Source: Sinorhizobium sp. A49 (GTDB taxonomy: Bacteria > Pseudomonadota > Alphaproteobacteria > Rhizobiales > Rhizobiaceae). From it: 64,000 nucleotides of DNA. The DNA lies in assembly GCF_002002725.1 (NCBI RefSeq), contig NZ_MUNW01000043.1:178969-242968 (forward strand). The letters run 5' to 3'. The notes beneath the pieces were generated by a model. That model worked only from the letters and a program-made list of their open reading frames with translations, was not told the DNA's origin and searched no databases. Below are positions 46,148-56,361 of this stretch, in pieces. The number at the start of each line of letters is the position of its first letter. The first letter of the stretch is position 1. The position numbers and the translations under genes are program-made.

Positions 46148-47392
46148 TTACTTCGCAGCCGCGACGGCGGCGACGAGTTCCTTGACAGCCTCTTCCGAGG
46201 TCAGTTCACCGTTGAACTCGCGCGTCACGACGTCGTAGATCGCGTTCTTGACGGCGGCCGGGTTGGCATGGCCATGGGCCATGGAGCCGAACAGCGTGCC
46301 GTTGGTGTTGGCTTCGGCGAGATCCTTGATGCCCTTCTTGCCGCAAGCGTCGAAGTCGGTATCCGGAACGTCGGTGCGGGCCGGAACCGATCCCTTGACG
46401 ACGTTGAAGGCCGACTGGAAGGTCGGGCTTTCGATCGCCGACGCCATGGCGAGCTGAGCCGGGATCTTGTCGTCGGCAACCTTGAACATCGCGAACTGGT
46501 CGGAGTTGAAGGTGACGGAGCCCTGAGTGCCCGGGTAGCGCATGCAGACGAAATCGGTGCCCGGCACCTTCTTCGCCTTCAGGAACTCACCCTTGGCCCA
46601 GTCGCCCATGAACTGCATGCCGGCCTTGTTCTCGATGACCATCGCCGAAGCAAGGTTCCAGTCGCGGCCAGAGAAGTTGTCGTCGACATAGGAGCGCAGC
46701 TTCGTCATGCGATCGAAGGCTTCCTTCATCTTGTCGCCGCCGAGCGCTGCCGGGTCGAGATCGATGAAGGCCTGCTTGTAGAAATCGTTGCCGAGCGAGA
46801 GCACGACGGCGTCGAAGATCGTCGCGTCCTGCCACGGCTGACCGCCATGGGCGATCGGCGTCAGGCCCTGAGCCTTGAAGTTGTCGAGCAGAGCAATGAG
46901 TTCTTCCCAGTTGGTCGGCTCCTTGCCGCCGGCCTTGTCGAGGGCTGCCTTGTTGATCCACACCCAGTTGGTCGAGTGAACGTTGACCGGAGCGGCGATC
47001 CAGTGGCCGTCATATTTCGAGAACTGCTGCAGGGCCGTCGGGATGACCTTGTCCCAGCCTTCCTTGGACGCGGTGTCGTCCAGGTTGCCGAGTGCACCTT
47101 CCTTGGCCCAGTCGAGAATGTCGAAACCGAGCATCTGAACCGCGGTCGGGGCGTTGCCCGAGGTGACGCGGGCGCGAAGCACGGTCATGGCTTCCGTGCC
47201 GCCGCCGCCGGCGACCGGCATGTCGGTCCAGGAAATGCCCTTGCCTTCGAGATCCTTCTTCAGGACGTCGAGTGCGGCAGCTTCACCGCCGGATGTCCAC
47301 CAGTGCAAAACTTCCACGTTCTCTGCTGCGCGCGCGGCAGTGGCCGCCATCATCAGCGCCACAACAGCCGTCGTCGTCATCAACTTGCGCAT
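46148..47392 (-). CDS. Sugar ABC transporter substrate-binding protein (GtsA-like)
   Basis: Periplasmic sugar receptor, 414 residues. A signal peptide ([22 protein letters not shown]) precedes a family 1 binding domain: [40 protein letters not shown] and [18 protein letters not shown]. These stretches read like the glucose/mannose-binding GtsA proteins of Pseudomonas. It is the first gene of a six-gene operon that continues to the SDR at 40805. A promoter with an overlapping LacI-type operator lies upstream, and the lacI gene is divergent, so expression is probably sugar-induced. Glucose-like sugars are a guess from resemblance. Confidence 0.92.
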   Translation of the reverse strand: MRKLMTTTAVVALMMAATAARAAENVEVLHWWTSGGEAAALDVLKKDLEGKGISWTDMPVAGGGGTEAMTVLRARVTSGNAPTAVQMLGFDILDWAKEGALGNLDDTASKEGWDKVIPTALQQFSKYDGHWIAAPVNVHSTNWVWINKAALDKAGGKEPTNWEELIALLDNFKAQGLTPIAHGGQPWQDATIFDAVVLSLGNDFYKQAFIDLDPAALGGDKMKEAFDRMTKLRSYVDDNFSGRDWNLASAMVIENKAGMQFMGDWAKGEFLKAKKVPGTDFVCMRYPGTQGSVTFNSDQFAMFKVADDKIPAQLAMASAIESPTFQSAFNVVKGSVPARTDVPDTDFDACGKKGIKDLAEANTNGTLFGSMAHGHANPAAVKNAIYDVVTREFNGELTSEEAVKELVAAVAAAK

Positions 47393-47475
47393 CGTTATCC
47401 TCCCGTTTGCAAGTTATCGAAGCGGAACCTCCTCCCGCCTCGGATATCGCACCGCCTAAGGCGGCGGCTGGCCCA

Positions 47476-47505
47476 ATTTAAAACGTTATAAATTCAGCAA
47501 GTCAA
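47476..47505 (-). promoter_or_regulatory. Promoter and operator of the sugar ABC operon
   Basis: On the minus strand TTGACT (47505-47500) and TTAAAT (47481-47476) lie 18 bases apart. The palindrome ATTTAAAACGTTATAAAT (47476-47493) covers the -10 side, with a central CG and one mismatch pair. Binding here would block polymerase. The regulator is most likely the LacI protein encoded at 47698-48762. Confidence 0.65.
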
Positions 47506-47611
47506 GCATTCCGCACGCGTGCGCTTCTCCACCTCAAGAAGCAATTGAATTTACTGACTTATATACAACTTCAGGCCTTTCGCAGCGCAGCATTCCTTGC
47601 CGCGGTGCAAG

Positions 47612-47629
47612 ATTTAAAACGTTTTCATG
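47612..47629. promoter_or_regulatory. Second LacI-type operator, before lacI
   Basis: ATTTAAAACGTTTTCATG has a perfect AAAACGTTTT core and shares its left half (ATTTAAAACGTT) with the site at 47476. It lies 68 bases before the lacI start and probably serves autoregulation. Confidence 0.6.
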
Positions 47630-47697
47630 ATTCGATTGCCTAAGCGTTCGTGCCACGTTACAAAAGCCGCTCTTGACCGCCTTGAGGATGACTAGCA

Positions 47698-48762
47698 TTG
47701 GCCGATCCCTCCAAGCCCGCCCGTTCCGAAGACAATGGCTCGTCTGCCAGACGCGGCAAGCCGACCCTTCGCACGATCGCTGAGATCACCGGACTTGCGG
47801 TCACCACCGTTTCGCGCGCGCTTGCCGAAGCACCGCAGATTTCCGCCGAGACGCGCAGGCGGGTGCGCGAGGTGGCGATCGAGATCGGCTATTCGCCCGA
47901 TCGCGCCGCCCAGCGCCTGAAGACCGGGCGCACCAACGTCATTGCCGTCCTTCTCGACCCGCACGAGGAAATCCTCGGCTACGGCACCTCGATCATGAAC
48001 GGCATATCCAGGGCGCTGCAGGGCACGCCCTACCACGTCATTGTCATGCCGAACTTCCTCAACACGACCAACGTCGAAGCGGTGAACTACATCACCCGCA
48101 ACAGCATGGCTGATGGCGTCATCTTCTCGCGCACCGAACCGCTCGATCCGCGCGTCATGCTGCTTTCGGAAATCGGTTTTCCGTTCGTCACCCATGGCCG
48201 CACCGAGCTTTCGACCCCGCACGCGTATGTCGACTACGACAACTTCACCTTCTCCTACCAGGCGACCCGTCGGCTGATCGCGAAGGGGCGTCGCAAGCCA
48301 GCGCTGATCAGCGGTCCGGCCGATTTCACCTTCGCCGGCCATCTGCAGCACGGCTTCATGACCGCCGTGCGCGAGGCGGGCTGTGCCTATGAAATTCTCT
48401 CCGGCATCGATCTCGACAGTCCCGCCGGCGATATTCGCGACCGTGTGCGCCAGCGTTACACCGAGCCCGATCCGCCCGACAGCTTCATGTGCGGCGGCGA
48501 GGTCTGCGCTCTCGCCACCATCACCGGCATGAGCGATTGCGGCCTGACGCTTGGGCGCGAGTACGACATCGTCGCCAAGCAGACGTCGCACTTGCTTGGT
48601 GCGATCCAGCCTCAGGTGGAGACGATCTACGAGGACTTGACGGCCACGGGCGAAGACATGGGCCGCGTGCTGCTGCAGCGCATCGGTGGAGAAACCGACG
48701 TCAACAAACTGCAGATACTGCTCTCTCCGCAGATCCCATCCAACTGGTCCGCATCCGGCTGA
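47698..48762 (+). CDS. LacI family transcriptional regulator of the sugar ABC operon
   Basis: Repressor of 354 residues. The HTH and hinge are TLRTIAEITGLAVTTVSRAL and ETRRRVREVAIEIGYSPDRA, and the periplasmic-binding-type effector domain spans about 75-345 (TNVIAVLLDPHEEILGYGTS, ADGVIFSRTEP, DYDNFTFSYQATRRLI). The start is a TTG at 47698 (GAGGATG upstream); no ATG in frame gives a complete HTH. It is divergent from the sugar transporter operon and shares two operators with it. The group resembles AglR-type regulators of rhizobial sugar uptake systems. Confidence 0.9.
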   Translation: MADPSKPARSEDNGSSARRGKPTLRTIAEITGLAVTTVSRALAEAPQISAETRRRVREVAIEIGYSPDRAAQRLKTGRTNVIAVLLDPHEEILGYGTSIMNGISRALQGTPYHVIVMPNFLNTTNVEAVNYITRNSMADGVIFSRTEPLDPRVMLLSEIGFPFVTHGRTELSTPHAYVDYDNFTFSYQATRRLIAKGRRKPALISGPADFTFAGHLQHGFMTAVREAGCAYEILSGIDLDSPAGDIRDRVRQRYTEPDPPDSFMCGGEVCALATITGMSDCGLTLGREYDIVAKQTSHLLGAIQPQVETIYEDLTATGEDMGRVLLQRIGGETDVNKLQILLSPQIPSNWSASG

Positions 48763-48862
48763 ACCGCACGACAACGGCCGGAAGGAAAGGCGCCTTGACG
48801 CCCCTTCCCGCTTCGTTGTTGCGATCCCTGCCCTCATCATCATCATCCCTTTGACCGTTAAG

Positions 48863-50371
48863 TTAGCGCGGCATCCACCAGCCGGTGCGCGCGCCGATAT
48901 GCATGTTGAGTGTCTTGGTTTCGGTGTAGTCCTCGACTGCATGGCGGCCAAGCTCGCGGCCGAGGCCGGACTGGCGGTAGCCGCCGAAGGGTAGCTCCGA
49001 AGCGCCGTCCATGAAGGTGTTCATCCAGACAGTACCGGCGCGCACGCGACGACCGATGGTCATGCAGGTGTCGAAGTCGCGGCTCCAGACGCCGGCGGAA
49101 AGGCCGTAGTCGATCGAGTTGGCAATGCGGATCGCCTCGTCGGTGGTCTCGAACGTCAGCACCGACAGCACCGGGCCGAAAACCTCCTCGCGGGCAACGG
49201 CCATGTCGGGCCGCACCTGCGAAAGAATGGTCGGGGCCATGAATTGCCCCATGCCGAGATCGAGTGTCCCACCACCGTGGGCGACGGCAGCGCCATCCTT
49301 CGATGCAGCAGAAACATAGCCGGCAATCTTTTCCAGATGCTGCGGCGTGATGATCGCGCCGACCTGGGTTTCCGGATCGAGCGGATCGCCGACCTTCACC
49401 TTGGCCGAGAGGGCCGCGATGCGCGCCGTCACCTCTTCGGCGATATCGCGATGAAGGATCAGGCGCGAGCCGGCATTGCAGCATTCTCCGGCGTTGAAAT
49501 AGGCGCCGAACACCGCCGCATCGATGAACTCGTCGAGATTGGCATCGGGGAAGACGATCTGCGGGTTCTTGCCGCCGAGTTCGAGCGACACTTTTTTCAG
49601 GGTCTGGGCGGCATTGGCCATCGTCAGGCGGCCGACGCCGGTCGAACCGGTAAACGAGATCATGTCGACATCGCCATGCGTCGTCATCGGCGCGCCAACC
49701 TCCGGGCCGGTACCGGTGATGATGTTGACGACGCCGGCCGGCACGCCGGCCGCTTCGAGAATTTCACCGAGCACCAGCGTCGAGGCAGAGGTCAGCTCCG
49801 AAGGCTTGACCACGGTGGTGCAGCCGGCGGCCAGCGCAAACGGCAGCTTCTGGCTGACGATCAGGAAGGGGAAGTTCCACGGTGTGATGATCGAAACGAC
49901 GCCGATTGCTTCACGCAGGACGACGCCGAGCGTGCCATCTCCCAGCGTGTTGTAGCTTTCGCCGTGAAGATCACGGGCAAGAGCGGCGGCATAACGCCAG
50001 ATATCGGCAGCGCCACCAAGCTCGCCCTTGGCCTGGCTGATCGGCTTTCCCGATTCGATGGCGTCGAGGAAGGCAAGCTCGTCGGCGCGCGCGGCGATCA
50101 TGTCGGCCGCCTTCAGCAGGACCAGTGAGCGCTCGGATGCCGTCATGCGCGGCCAGGGGCCATCGTCGAAGGCGCGACGCGCAGCAGCGATCGCCCGTTC
50201 GGCATCGACACCGGAAGCCGCCTGATAGCGACTGACGACGACGCCGTGACCGGGGGCAACACGTTCGAGCGTGCGCCCGTCGGCGCTATCGACCCATTTG
50301 CCGTCGATCAGCATCTGGAACGTACGCACCTTGTGATCGCCGAGTGCCTTGGGCCTCACCAGAACCGTCAT
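48863..50371 (-). CDS. NAD(P)-dependent aldehyde dehydrogenase
   Basis: Cytosolic aldehyde dehydrogenase of 502 residues. It has GVVSIITPWNFPFLIVSQKL, ELGGKNPQIVFPDAN, the Cys nucleophile in NAGECCNAGSRL (about residue 300) and EEVFGPVLSVLTFE. The ATG at 50371 overlaps the TAA stop of the crotonase gene (TAATG) and has GGGAGA at good distance; an ATG two codons earlier is too close to that site. It is the last gene of the operon headed by the afr-linked lacI. The substrate is unknown; an aldehyde released by the DUF993 aldolase-like protein is one possibility. Confidence 0.92.
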   Translation of the reverse strand: MTVLVRPKALGDHKVRTFQMLIDGKWVDSADGRTLERVAPGHGVVVSRYQAASGVDAERAIAAARRAFDDGPWPRMTASERSLVLLKAADMIAARADELAFLDAIESGKPISQAKGELGGAADIWRYAAALARDLHGESYNTLGDGTLGVVLREAIGVVSIITPWNFPFLIVSQKLPFALAAGCTTVVKPSELTSASTLVLGEILEAAGVPAGVVNIITGTGPEVGAPMTTHGDVDMISFTGSTGVGRLTMANAAQTLKKVSLELGGKNPQIVFPDANLDEFIDAAVFGAYFNAGECCNAGSRLILHRDIAEEVTARIAALSAKVKVGDPLDPETQVGAIITPQHLEKIAGYVSAASKDGAAVAHGGGTLDLGMGQFMAPTILSQVRPDMAVAREEVFGPVLSVLTFETTDEAIRIANSIDYGLSAGVWSRDFDTCMTIGRRVRAGTVWMNTFMDGASELPFGGYRQSGLGRELGRHAVEDYTETKTLNMHIGARTGWWMPR

Positions 50372-51150
50372 TACCATTCTCCCTTGAACTGGGCTTCGCG
50401 CTTTTCGGTAAAAGCCGCGACGCCTTCCCTGAGATCGCCGGTCTTGGCGACGAGGATGGAACCGAGCGCTTCGACCGCAGCCCCCTTGTCCTCGCCGTTC
50501 GCCGAGGCGATCATCAGCTTTGAAATTTCGAGCGCGGCCGGGCCGCGTTTTGCCACGCGGGCGGCATATTCACGGGCCGCCGCCATCACCGTTCCAGTCT
50601 CGACAACCGCGTCGACAAGGCCCTCGGCCTTGGCCGCCTCAGCCGTGAACATCTCGCCGCCGAGCACCATGCGCCGTACGATCTGCGCGCCGAAGCGGGT
50701 GGTGAGACGTTGCGTGCCCGACCAACCCGGGACCATGCCGAGGCTCGTTTCCGGCAGGCCGATCCTGATCTGACTTTCGGCAATGCGGATGTCGGCTGCT
50801 GCGGCCAGTTCCAGGCCGCCGCCCAGCGCATGGCCGTTGAGTGCTGCGATGACGGGCATCCTCAGCGTCGCCAGCCGTTCAAAGACGCGATGGCCGAAGC
50901 GCACCCAGTCGTGGCCGAACGCGGCCGCATCCATGCCGCCCCAGGCCTTGATGTCGCCGCCGGCCGAAAATGCCTTGCCCTCGCCCGTCAGGATCATAAC
51001 GCGAACCTCGCGCATCATCTCGACGGTATCGCAGGCCGCGGCGAGCGCCTTCAGCATGTCGATGTCGAAGGCATTGAGCTTTTCCGGACGGGCGACGGTC
51101 ATTGTGGCGACCGCGCCGTCGACGGCGATCCGGATGCGATCCTCAGACAT
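50371..51150 (-). CDS. Enoyl-CoA hydratase/isomerase (crotonase) family protein
   Basis: Crotonase-fold enzyme of 259 residues acting on a CoA thioester. The oxyanion-hole glycines are in GHALGGGLELAAAADIRIA and the first catalytic Glu in LPETSLGMVPGWSGTQRL. The second Glu of true hydratases, usually in an EMVLTG context, is replaced by Arg here (VRRMVLGGEMF), so the reaction may be isomerisation, decarboxylation or hydrolysis rather than hydration. It overlaps the CoA-transferase gene by eight bases and the ALDH gene by one. Its presence in a sugar-linked operon is unusual. Confidence 0.87.
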   Translation of the reverse strand: MSEDRIRIAVDGAVATMTVARPEKLNAFDIDMLKALAAACDTVEMMREVRVMILTGEGKAFSAGGDIKAWGGMDAAAFGHDWVRFGHRVFERLATLRMPVIAALNGHALGGGLELAAAADIRIAESQIRIGLPETSLGMVPGWSGTQRLTTRFGAQIVRRMVLGGEMFTAEAAKAEGLVDAVVETGTVMAAAREYAARVAKRGPAALEISKLMIASANGEDKGAAVEALGSILVAKTGDLREGVAAFTEKREAQFKGEW

Positions 51151-52762
51151 GGGCGCCTCCGCCGAGCGTGCGGGCAGGCTTTGCCGGCAGCGTCAGGCCG
51201 ATCGGCACCTCATGGAACAGCGCCGCATCCATGGTCTTCAACCGATCGGACACGAGGAGCGGAAACTCGGATTGATCGAGGATATGCGCCTGCAGGTCGA
51301 CGCCTGGCGCGATCTCGGTCAACATCACGCCTTCGGGCGTCAGCTTCATCACGCAGCGCTCGGTGACGTAGGTGATCTCCTGCCCTTGCTCGATACCGCG
51401 ACGGCCGGAAAACGTCACGTGCTCGACCTCGTTGACCAGCTTCTTCAGCTTGCCTTCCTTCTCGATCACCAACCTGCCATCCTCAACGGCAAGCTTGGCG
51501 CCGGCATTGAACATGCCGGAAAACACGATCTTCTTTGCCCGCGCGGTGATGTCGACGAAGCCGCCGGCTCCGGCCGTCACATGCGGCCGGAAGGAGAGCT
51601 TCGAGACATTGACCGAACCGTTGCGGTCGATTTCGAGGAAAGACAGCAGCGAGGCATCAAAGCCCGCGCCCTGGAAATAGGTAAATTGATAGGGCGACGG
51701 CATGAAGGCGTCGGCGTTCGAGGCGCAGCCGAAGGCAAAATCGAGCAGCGGCACGCCGCCGACAGCCCCCTGCTCTATCACCCAGGTGACGGCACCGTGC
51801 AGGCCTTCTTCCAGCAGGATGCGCGGCACGTTGGCCGAAATGCCGAAGCCGAGATTGACGGCGCTGCCCGATTGCAGTTCCTGCGCCACCCGGCGGGCAA
51901 TGACCTTCTGGATGTTGAATTCCGGCACACGGAAACTGTCGAGCGGACGGAAGATCTCGCCGGAGATGGCGGGATCATAGAGCGTCTGCGTCGTCTGCTT
52001 CTGGTCGGGGTCGACGACGACGTAGTCGACGAGCACGCCCGGCACCCGCACGTCGTGGGGTTTAAGCGAGCCTTCCTTGGTGATGCGCTTGACCTGGGCA
52101 ATGACGATGCCGCCATTGTTGCGGGCGGCCAGCGCCTGGTCGAGACCGCCGAGATAGGCGCCCTCGTGCTCATAGGTCAGGTTGCCGCGCTCGTCCGCCG
52201 TGGTCGCGCGAATGATCGCCACCTGAGGCGCGATCGCCTTGAAATAGAGCCAGTCCTCGCCCTCGAAAGAGACCTTCTTGACCACCGGTTCGGCTGCCGC
52301 CGAAGCATTCATGGCGCAGCCTTGGCGCGACGGATCGACAAAGGTGTCGAGCCCGACCTTGGTCATGACGCCAGGACGCTTCGCCGCTGCTTCCCTGTGC
52401 ATGTCGAAGAGGATGCCGGAGGGAACGTTATAGGCAGCCACCTCGTCGGCGCCGATCATCTGCCAGATCAAGGGCGGCTCGGCGCTTGACGGGCCGGAGG
52501 GATAGGAGCCGCCGATGATCTTCTTCAGGAGCCCTTTCCTGGCGATGTAATCGACCCCCTTGATGCCGCTCATGTCGCCGGCGGCGATGGGGTGCAGCGT
52601 CGTCAGGTCGCGCGGATGGCCGGTCGCCTCGAAGCGCTCGCCGATTGCCTTCAGCGTCAAGTCGGGGCAACCGAGACCACTCGAAGACGAGACCGAAACG
52701 ACGGCACCGTCGGGTATCAAAGCGGCAGCTTCAGCGGGTGAAATATGCTTGTTCATCGACAT
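51143..52762 (-). CDS. Acyl-CoA:carboxylate CoA-transferase (propionate CoA-transferase-like)
   Basis: Fused alpha/beta CoA-transferase of family I, 539 residues. The N-terminal half (about 1-270) begins ISPAEAAALIPDGAVVSVSS and the C-terminal half has VNLGFGISANVPRILLEEG and the catalytic Glu in TWVIEQGAVGGVPLLDFAFG (about residue 330). Such enzymes shift CoA from acetyl- or succinyl-CoA to a short acid. The start may be 52762 or the ATG two codons on (52756); the gap to the reductase gene is only four bases. It would supply the CoA ester for the next gene, a crotonase. Confidence 0.88.
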   Translation of the reverse strand: MSMNKHISPAEAAALIPDGAVVSVSSSSGLGCPDLTLKAIGERFEATGHPRDLTTLHPIAAGDMSGIKGVDYIARKGLLKKIIGGSYPSGPSSAEPPLIWQMIGADEVAAYNVPSGILFDMHREAAAKRPGVMTKVGLDTFVDPSRQGCAMNASAAAEPVVKKVSFEGEDWLYFKAIAPQVAIIRATTADERGNLTYEHEGAYLGGLDQALAARNNGGIVIAQVKRITKEGSLKPHDVRVPGVLVDYVVVDPDQKQTTQTLYDPAISGEIFRPLDSFRVPEFNIQKVIARRVAQELQSGSAVNLGFGISANVPRILLEEGLHGAVTWVIEQGAVGGVPLLDFAFGCASNADAFMPSPYQFTYFQGAGFDASLLSFLEIDRNGSVNVSKLSFRPHVTAGAGGFVDITARAKKIVFSGMFNAGAKLAVEDGRLVIEKEGKLKKLVNEVEHVTFSGRRGIEQGQEITYVTERCVMKLTPEGVMLTEIAPGVDLQAHILDQSEFPLLVSDRLKTMDAALFHEVPIGLTLPAKPARTLGGGAHV

Positions 52763-52766
52763 CCAC

Positions 52767-54808
<2,042 letters not shown>

Positions 54809-54840
54809 AGCATCCTCCCAAGCGTGTCTTATTTTTCATA

Positions 54841-54870
54841 TTCATAATTGGAACGTTCCAAATTCGTCAA
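54841..54870 (-). promoter_or_regulatory. Promoter of the afr operon with LacI operator (copy B)
   Basis: On the minus strand TTGACG (54870-54865) and TATGAA (54846-54841) are 18 bases apart. Between them TTGGAACGTTCCAA (54848-54861) is a perfect 14-base palindrome with a central CG. An operator filling the spacer is a classic repressor position. The lacI ATG is 33 bases further on. Confidence 0.8.
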
Positions 54871-55064
54871 GAGTGTTTCGTTCACATTTTGATTTCCGCG
54901 ATTCTACGGAAGCGAAAATGCAGAAAACGGAATGGGAAGATCAGGGAAGAATGGATGATTCCTATCGACGGTATTTTACGTATTTTCATGTATTTAAGTT
55001 GACGATAACCAATTGCGCCTCTGGCCGAGCATGAGCCATCCAGCCGACGATTCACAAATCTCGC

Positions 55065-55093
55065 TTGAAATTTGGAACGATCTAAATTATTCG
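55065..55093 (+). promoter_or_regulatory. Promoter of the DUF993 gene with LacI operator (copy C)
   Basis: TTGAAA (55065-55070) and TATTCG (55088-55093) are 17 bases apart, and ATTTGGAACGATCTAAAT (55070-55087) fills the spacer. It differs from copy A by one base. The gene start is at 55126 behind GAGGAGGAGA. Confidence 0.75.
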
Positions 55094-55125
55094 AATGCAA
55101 CGGTCCGAGGAGGAGACGAAAGCCG

Positions 55126-56298
55126 ATGACAAGCCTGACGTTGCCACGCCAAGATGGTTCACTCGAGCAATACCGGCTGACGGGAACGCCGATCGAGCGG
55201 CCGAAGTCGGCGCCGGCTTTCAACCGCATCGCCTATGCCGCCGCCCATGTGGTCTCGGATCCGCTTCGCGATGCCGATCCCTGGGGCCATGCCGCCATCG
55301 ACTGGGACCGAACCATGGCCTTCCGCCATCATCTCTGGGGCCTGGGCTTCAAGATTGCCGAAGCGATGGACACAGCCCAGCGCGGCATGGGCCTTGCCTG
55401 GCCGGGCGCACAGCAATTGATCCGCCGCTCGCTTGCAGAAGCCCGAAGCGTGCCGGGTGCCGACCTTGCCTGCGGCGCGGGAACCGACCATCTTTCGCCC
55501 ACCGACGCCCGCTCGCTCGATGACGTCATTGCCGCCTATGAGGAACAGATCGGCTTCGTCGAGGGCGAGGGCGGCCGCGCCATCATGATGGCAAGCCGGG
55601 CACTTGCCCGTGTCGCCCGCTCGCCCGATGATTATCGCCATGTCTACGGCCATATCCTGCGCCAGACGAAGGACAAGGTGGTGTTGCACTGGCTCGGCGA
55701 CATGTTCGATCCACAGCTGAAAGGCTATTGGGGATCAGACGATTTCGATGCGGCGCTGGACGCTGTGCTGTCGATCATAGAGGCCAACCGCGACAAGGTC
55801 GAAGGCATCAAGATCTCGCTTCTCGACAACGCCAGGGAAGTCGCCTTGCGCAACCGGCTACCGGAGGGCGTGCTCTGCTTCACCGGCGACGACTTCAACT
55901 ATGCGGAGCTGATCGAGGGCGACGGCACGAAATACAGCCACGCTCTGCTTGGCATTTTCGATGCGGTGGCACCTTCCGCGTCCAAGGCGCTTGCGGCATT
56001 GGCCGAGGGCGATGTGGCCACCTTCCGCAGCGTGATCGAGCCGACGGTGCCGCTGTCGCGCAAGATCTTCGAGGCGCCGACGCAATACTACAAGGCCGGC
56101 GTCGTCTTTCTCGCCTGGCTGAACGGCCACCAGAACCATTTCACCATGCCCGCCGGCATGCAGTCCGCCCGTGGCGTTGTGCACTATGCCGATATCTTCC
56201 GGCTTGCCGACAAGGCCAACGTGCTCGATCGGCCGGAGCTTGCCACGAAGCGGATGCAGAGCTTTCTCGCGACCCTCGGTGTAGAGCAGGCCAGCTGA
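55126..56298 (+). CDS. DUF993 family protein (aldolase-like TIM barrel)
   Basis: Protein of 390 residues of the DUF993 family, distant kin of dihydrodipicolinate synthase-type class I aldolases. It has WDRTMAFRHHLWGLGFKIAE near the start, GADLACGAGTDHL, HWLGDMFDPQLKGYWGSDDF, and VEGIKISLLDNAREVALRNR with a lysine where DHDPS-type enzymes carry the Schiff-base lysine. Function is not established as far as I know. The ATG at 55126 has a very good ribosome binding site. Its promoter carries the same operator as the divergent afr operon, so a retro-aldol cleavage of an oxidised anhydro-sugar is a reasonable guess. Confidence 0.85.
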   Translation: MTSLTLPRQDGSLEQYRLTGTPIERPKSAPAFNRIAYAAAHVVSDPLRDADPWGHAAIDWDRTMAFRHHLWGLGFKIAEAMDTAQRGMGLAWPGAQQLIRRSLAEARSVPGADLACGAGTDHLSPTDARSLDDVIAAYEEQIGFVEGEGGRAIMMASRALARVARSPDDYRHVYGHILRQTKDKVVLHWLGDMFDPQLKGYWGSDDFDAALDAVLSIIEANRDKVEGIKISLLDNAREVALRNRLPEGVLCFTGDDFNYAELIEGDGTKYSHALLGIFDAVAPSASKALAALAEGDVATFRSVIEPTVPLSRKIFEAPTQYYKAGVVFLAWLNGHQNHFTMPAGMQSARGVVHYADIFRLADKANVLDRPELATKRMQSFLATLGVEQAS

Positions 56299-56306
56299 AA
56301 GCGAAA

Positions 56307-56328
56307 ACGGCGCCCGCAAGCGCGCCGT
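56307..56328 (-). terminator. Terminator between DUF993 and TonB receptor genes
   Basis: ACGGCGC (56307-56313) and GCGCCGT (56322-56328) form a 7-bp stem. On the minus strand TTTTCGC follows, 34 bases beyond the receptor stop, so it mainly ends the receptor transcript; it may also weakly stop the DUF993 transcript, whose stop is eight bases before it. Confidence 0.7.
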
Positions 56329-56361
56329 CCGTGGCCGGGGCAGGGACCTCGACGGATTGTC

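Larger units (their letters stand above)
47393..47697. other. Divergent control region of sugar ABC operon and lacI (305 bases)
   Basis: It holds two LacI-type palindromes with a central AACGTT core (47476-47493 and 47612-47629), 136 bases apart, and the promoter for the ABC operon. The spacing would allow looping by a LacI-type tetramer or separate binding by dimers. No gene is present. Confidence 0.7.
54809..55125. other. AT-rich divergent control region lacI/DUF993 (317 bases)
   Basis: It holds two divergent promoters, each with a LacI-type operator (54841-54870 and 55065-55093), about 220 bases apart. The part between (about 54880-55010) is clearly richer in A and T than the neighbouring genes. 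No gene is supported. Confidence 0.7.

Noticed and set aside
48833..48848. CATCATCATCAT run as a microsatellite or regulatory repeat
   Set aside because: Only four triplets, between convergent gene ends, with nothing to suggest a function.
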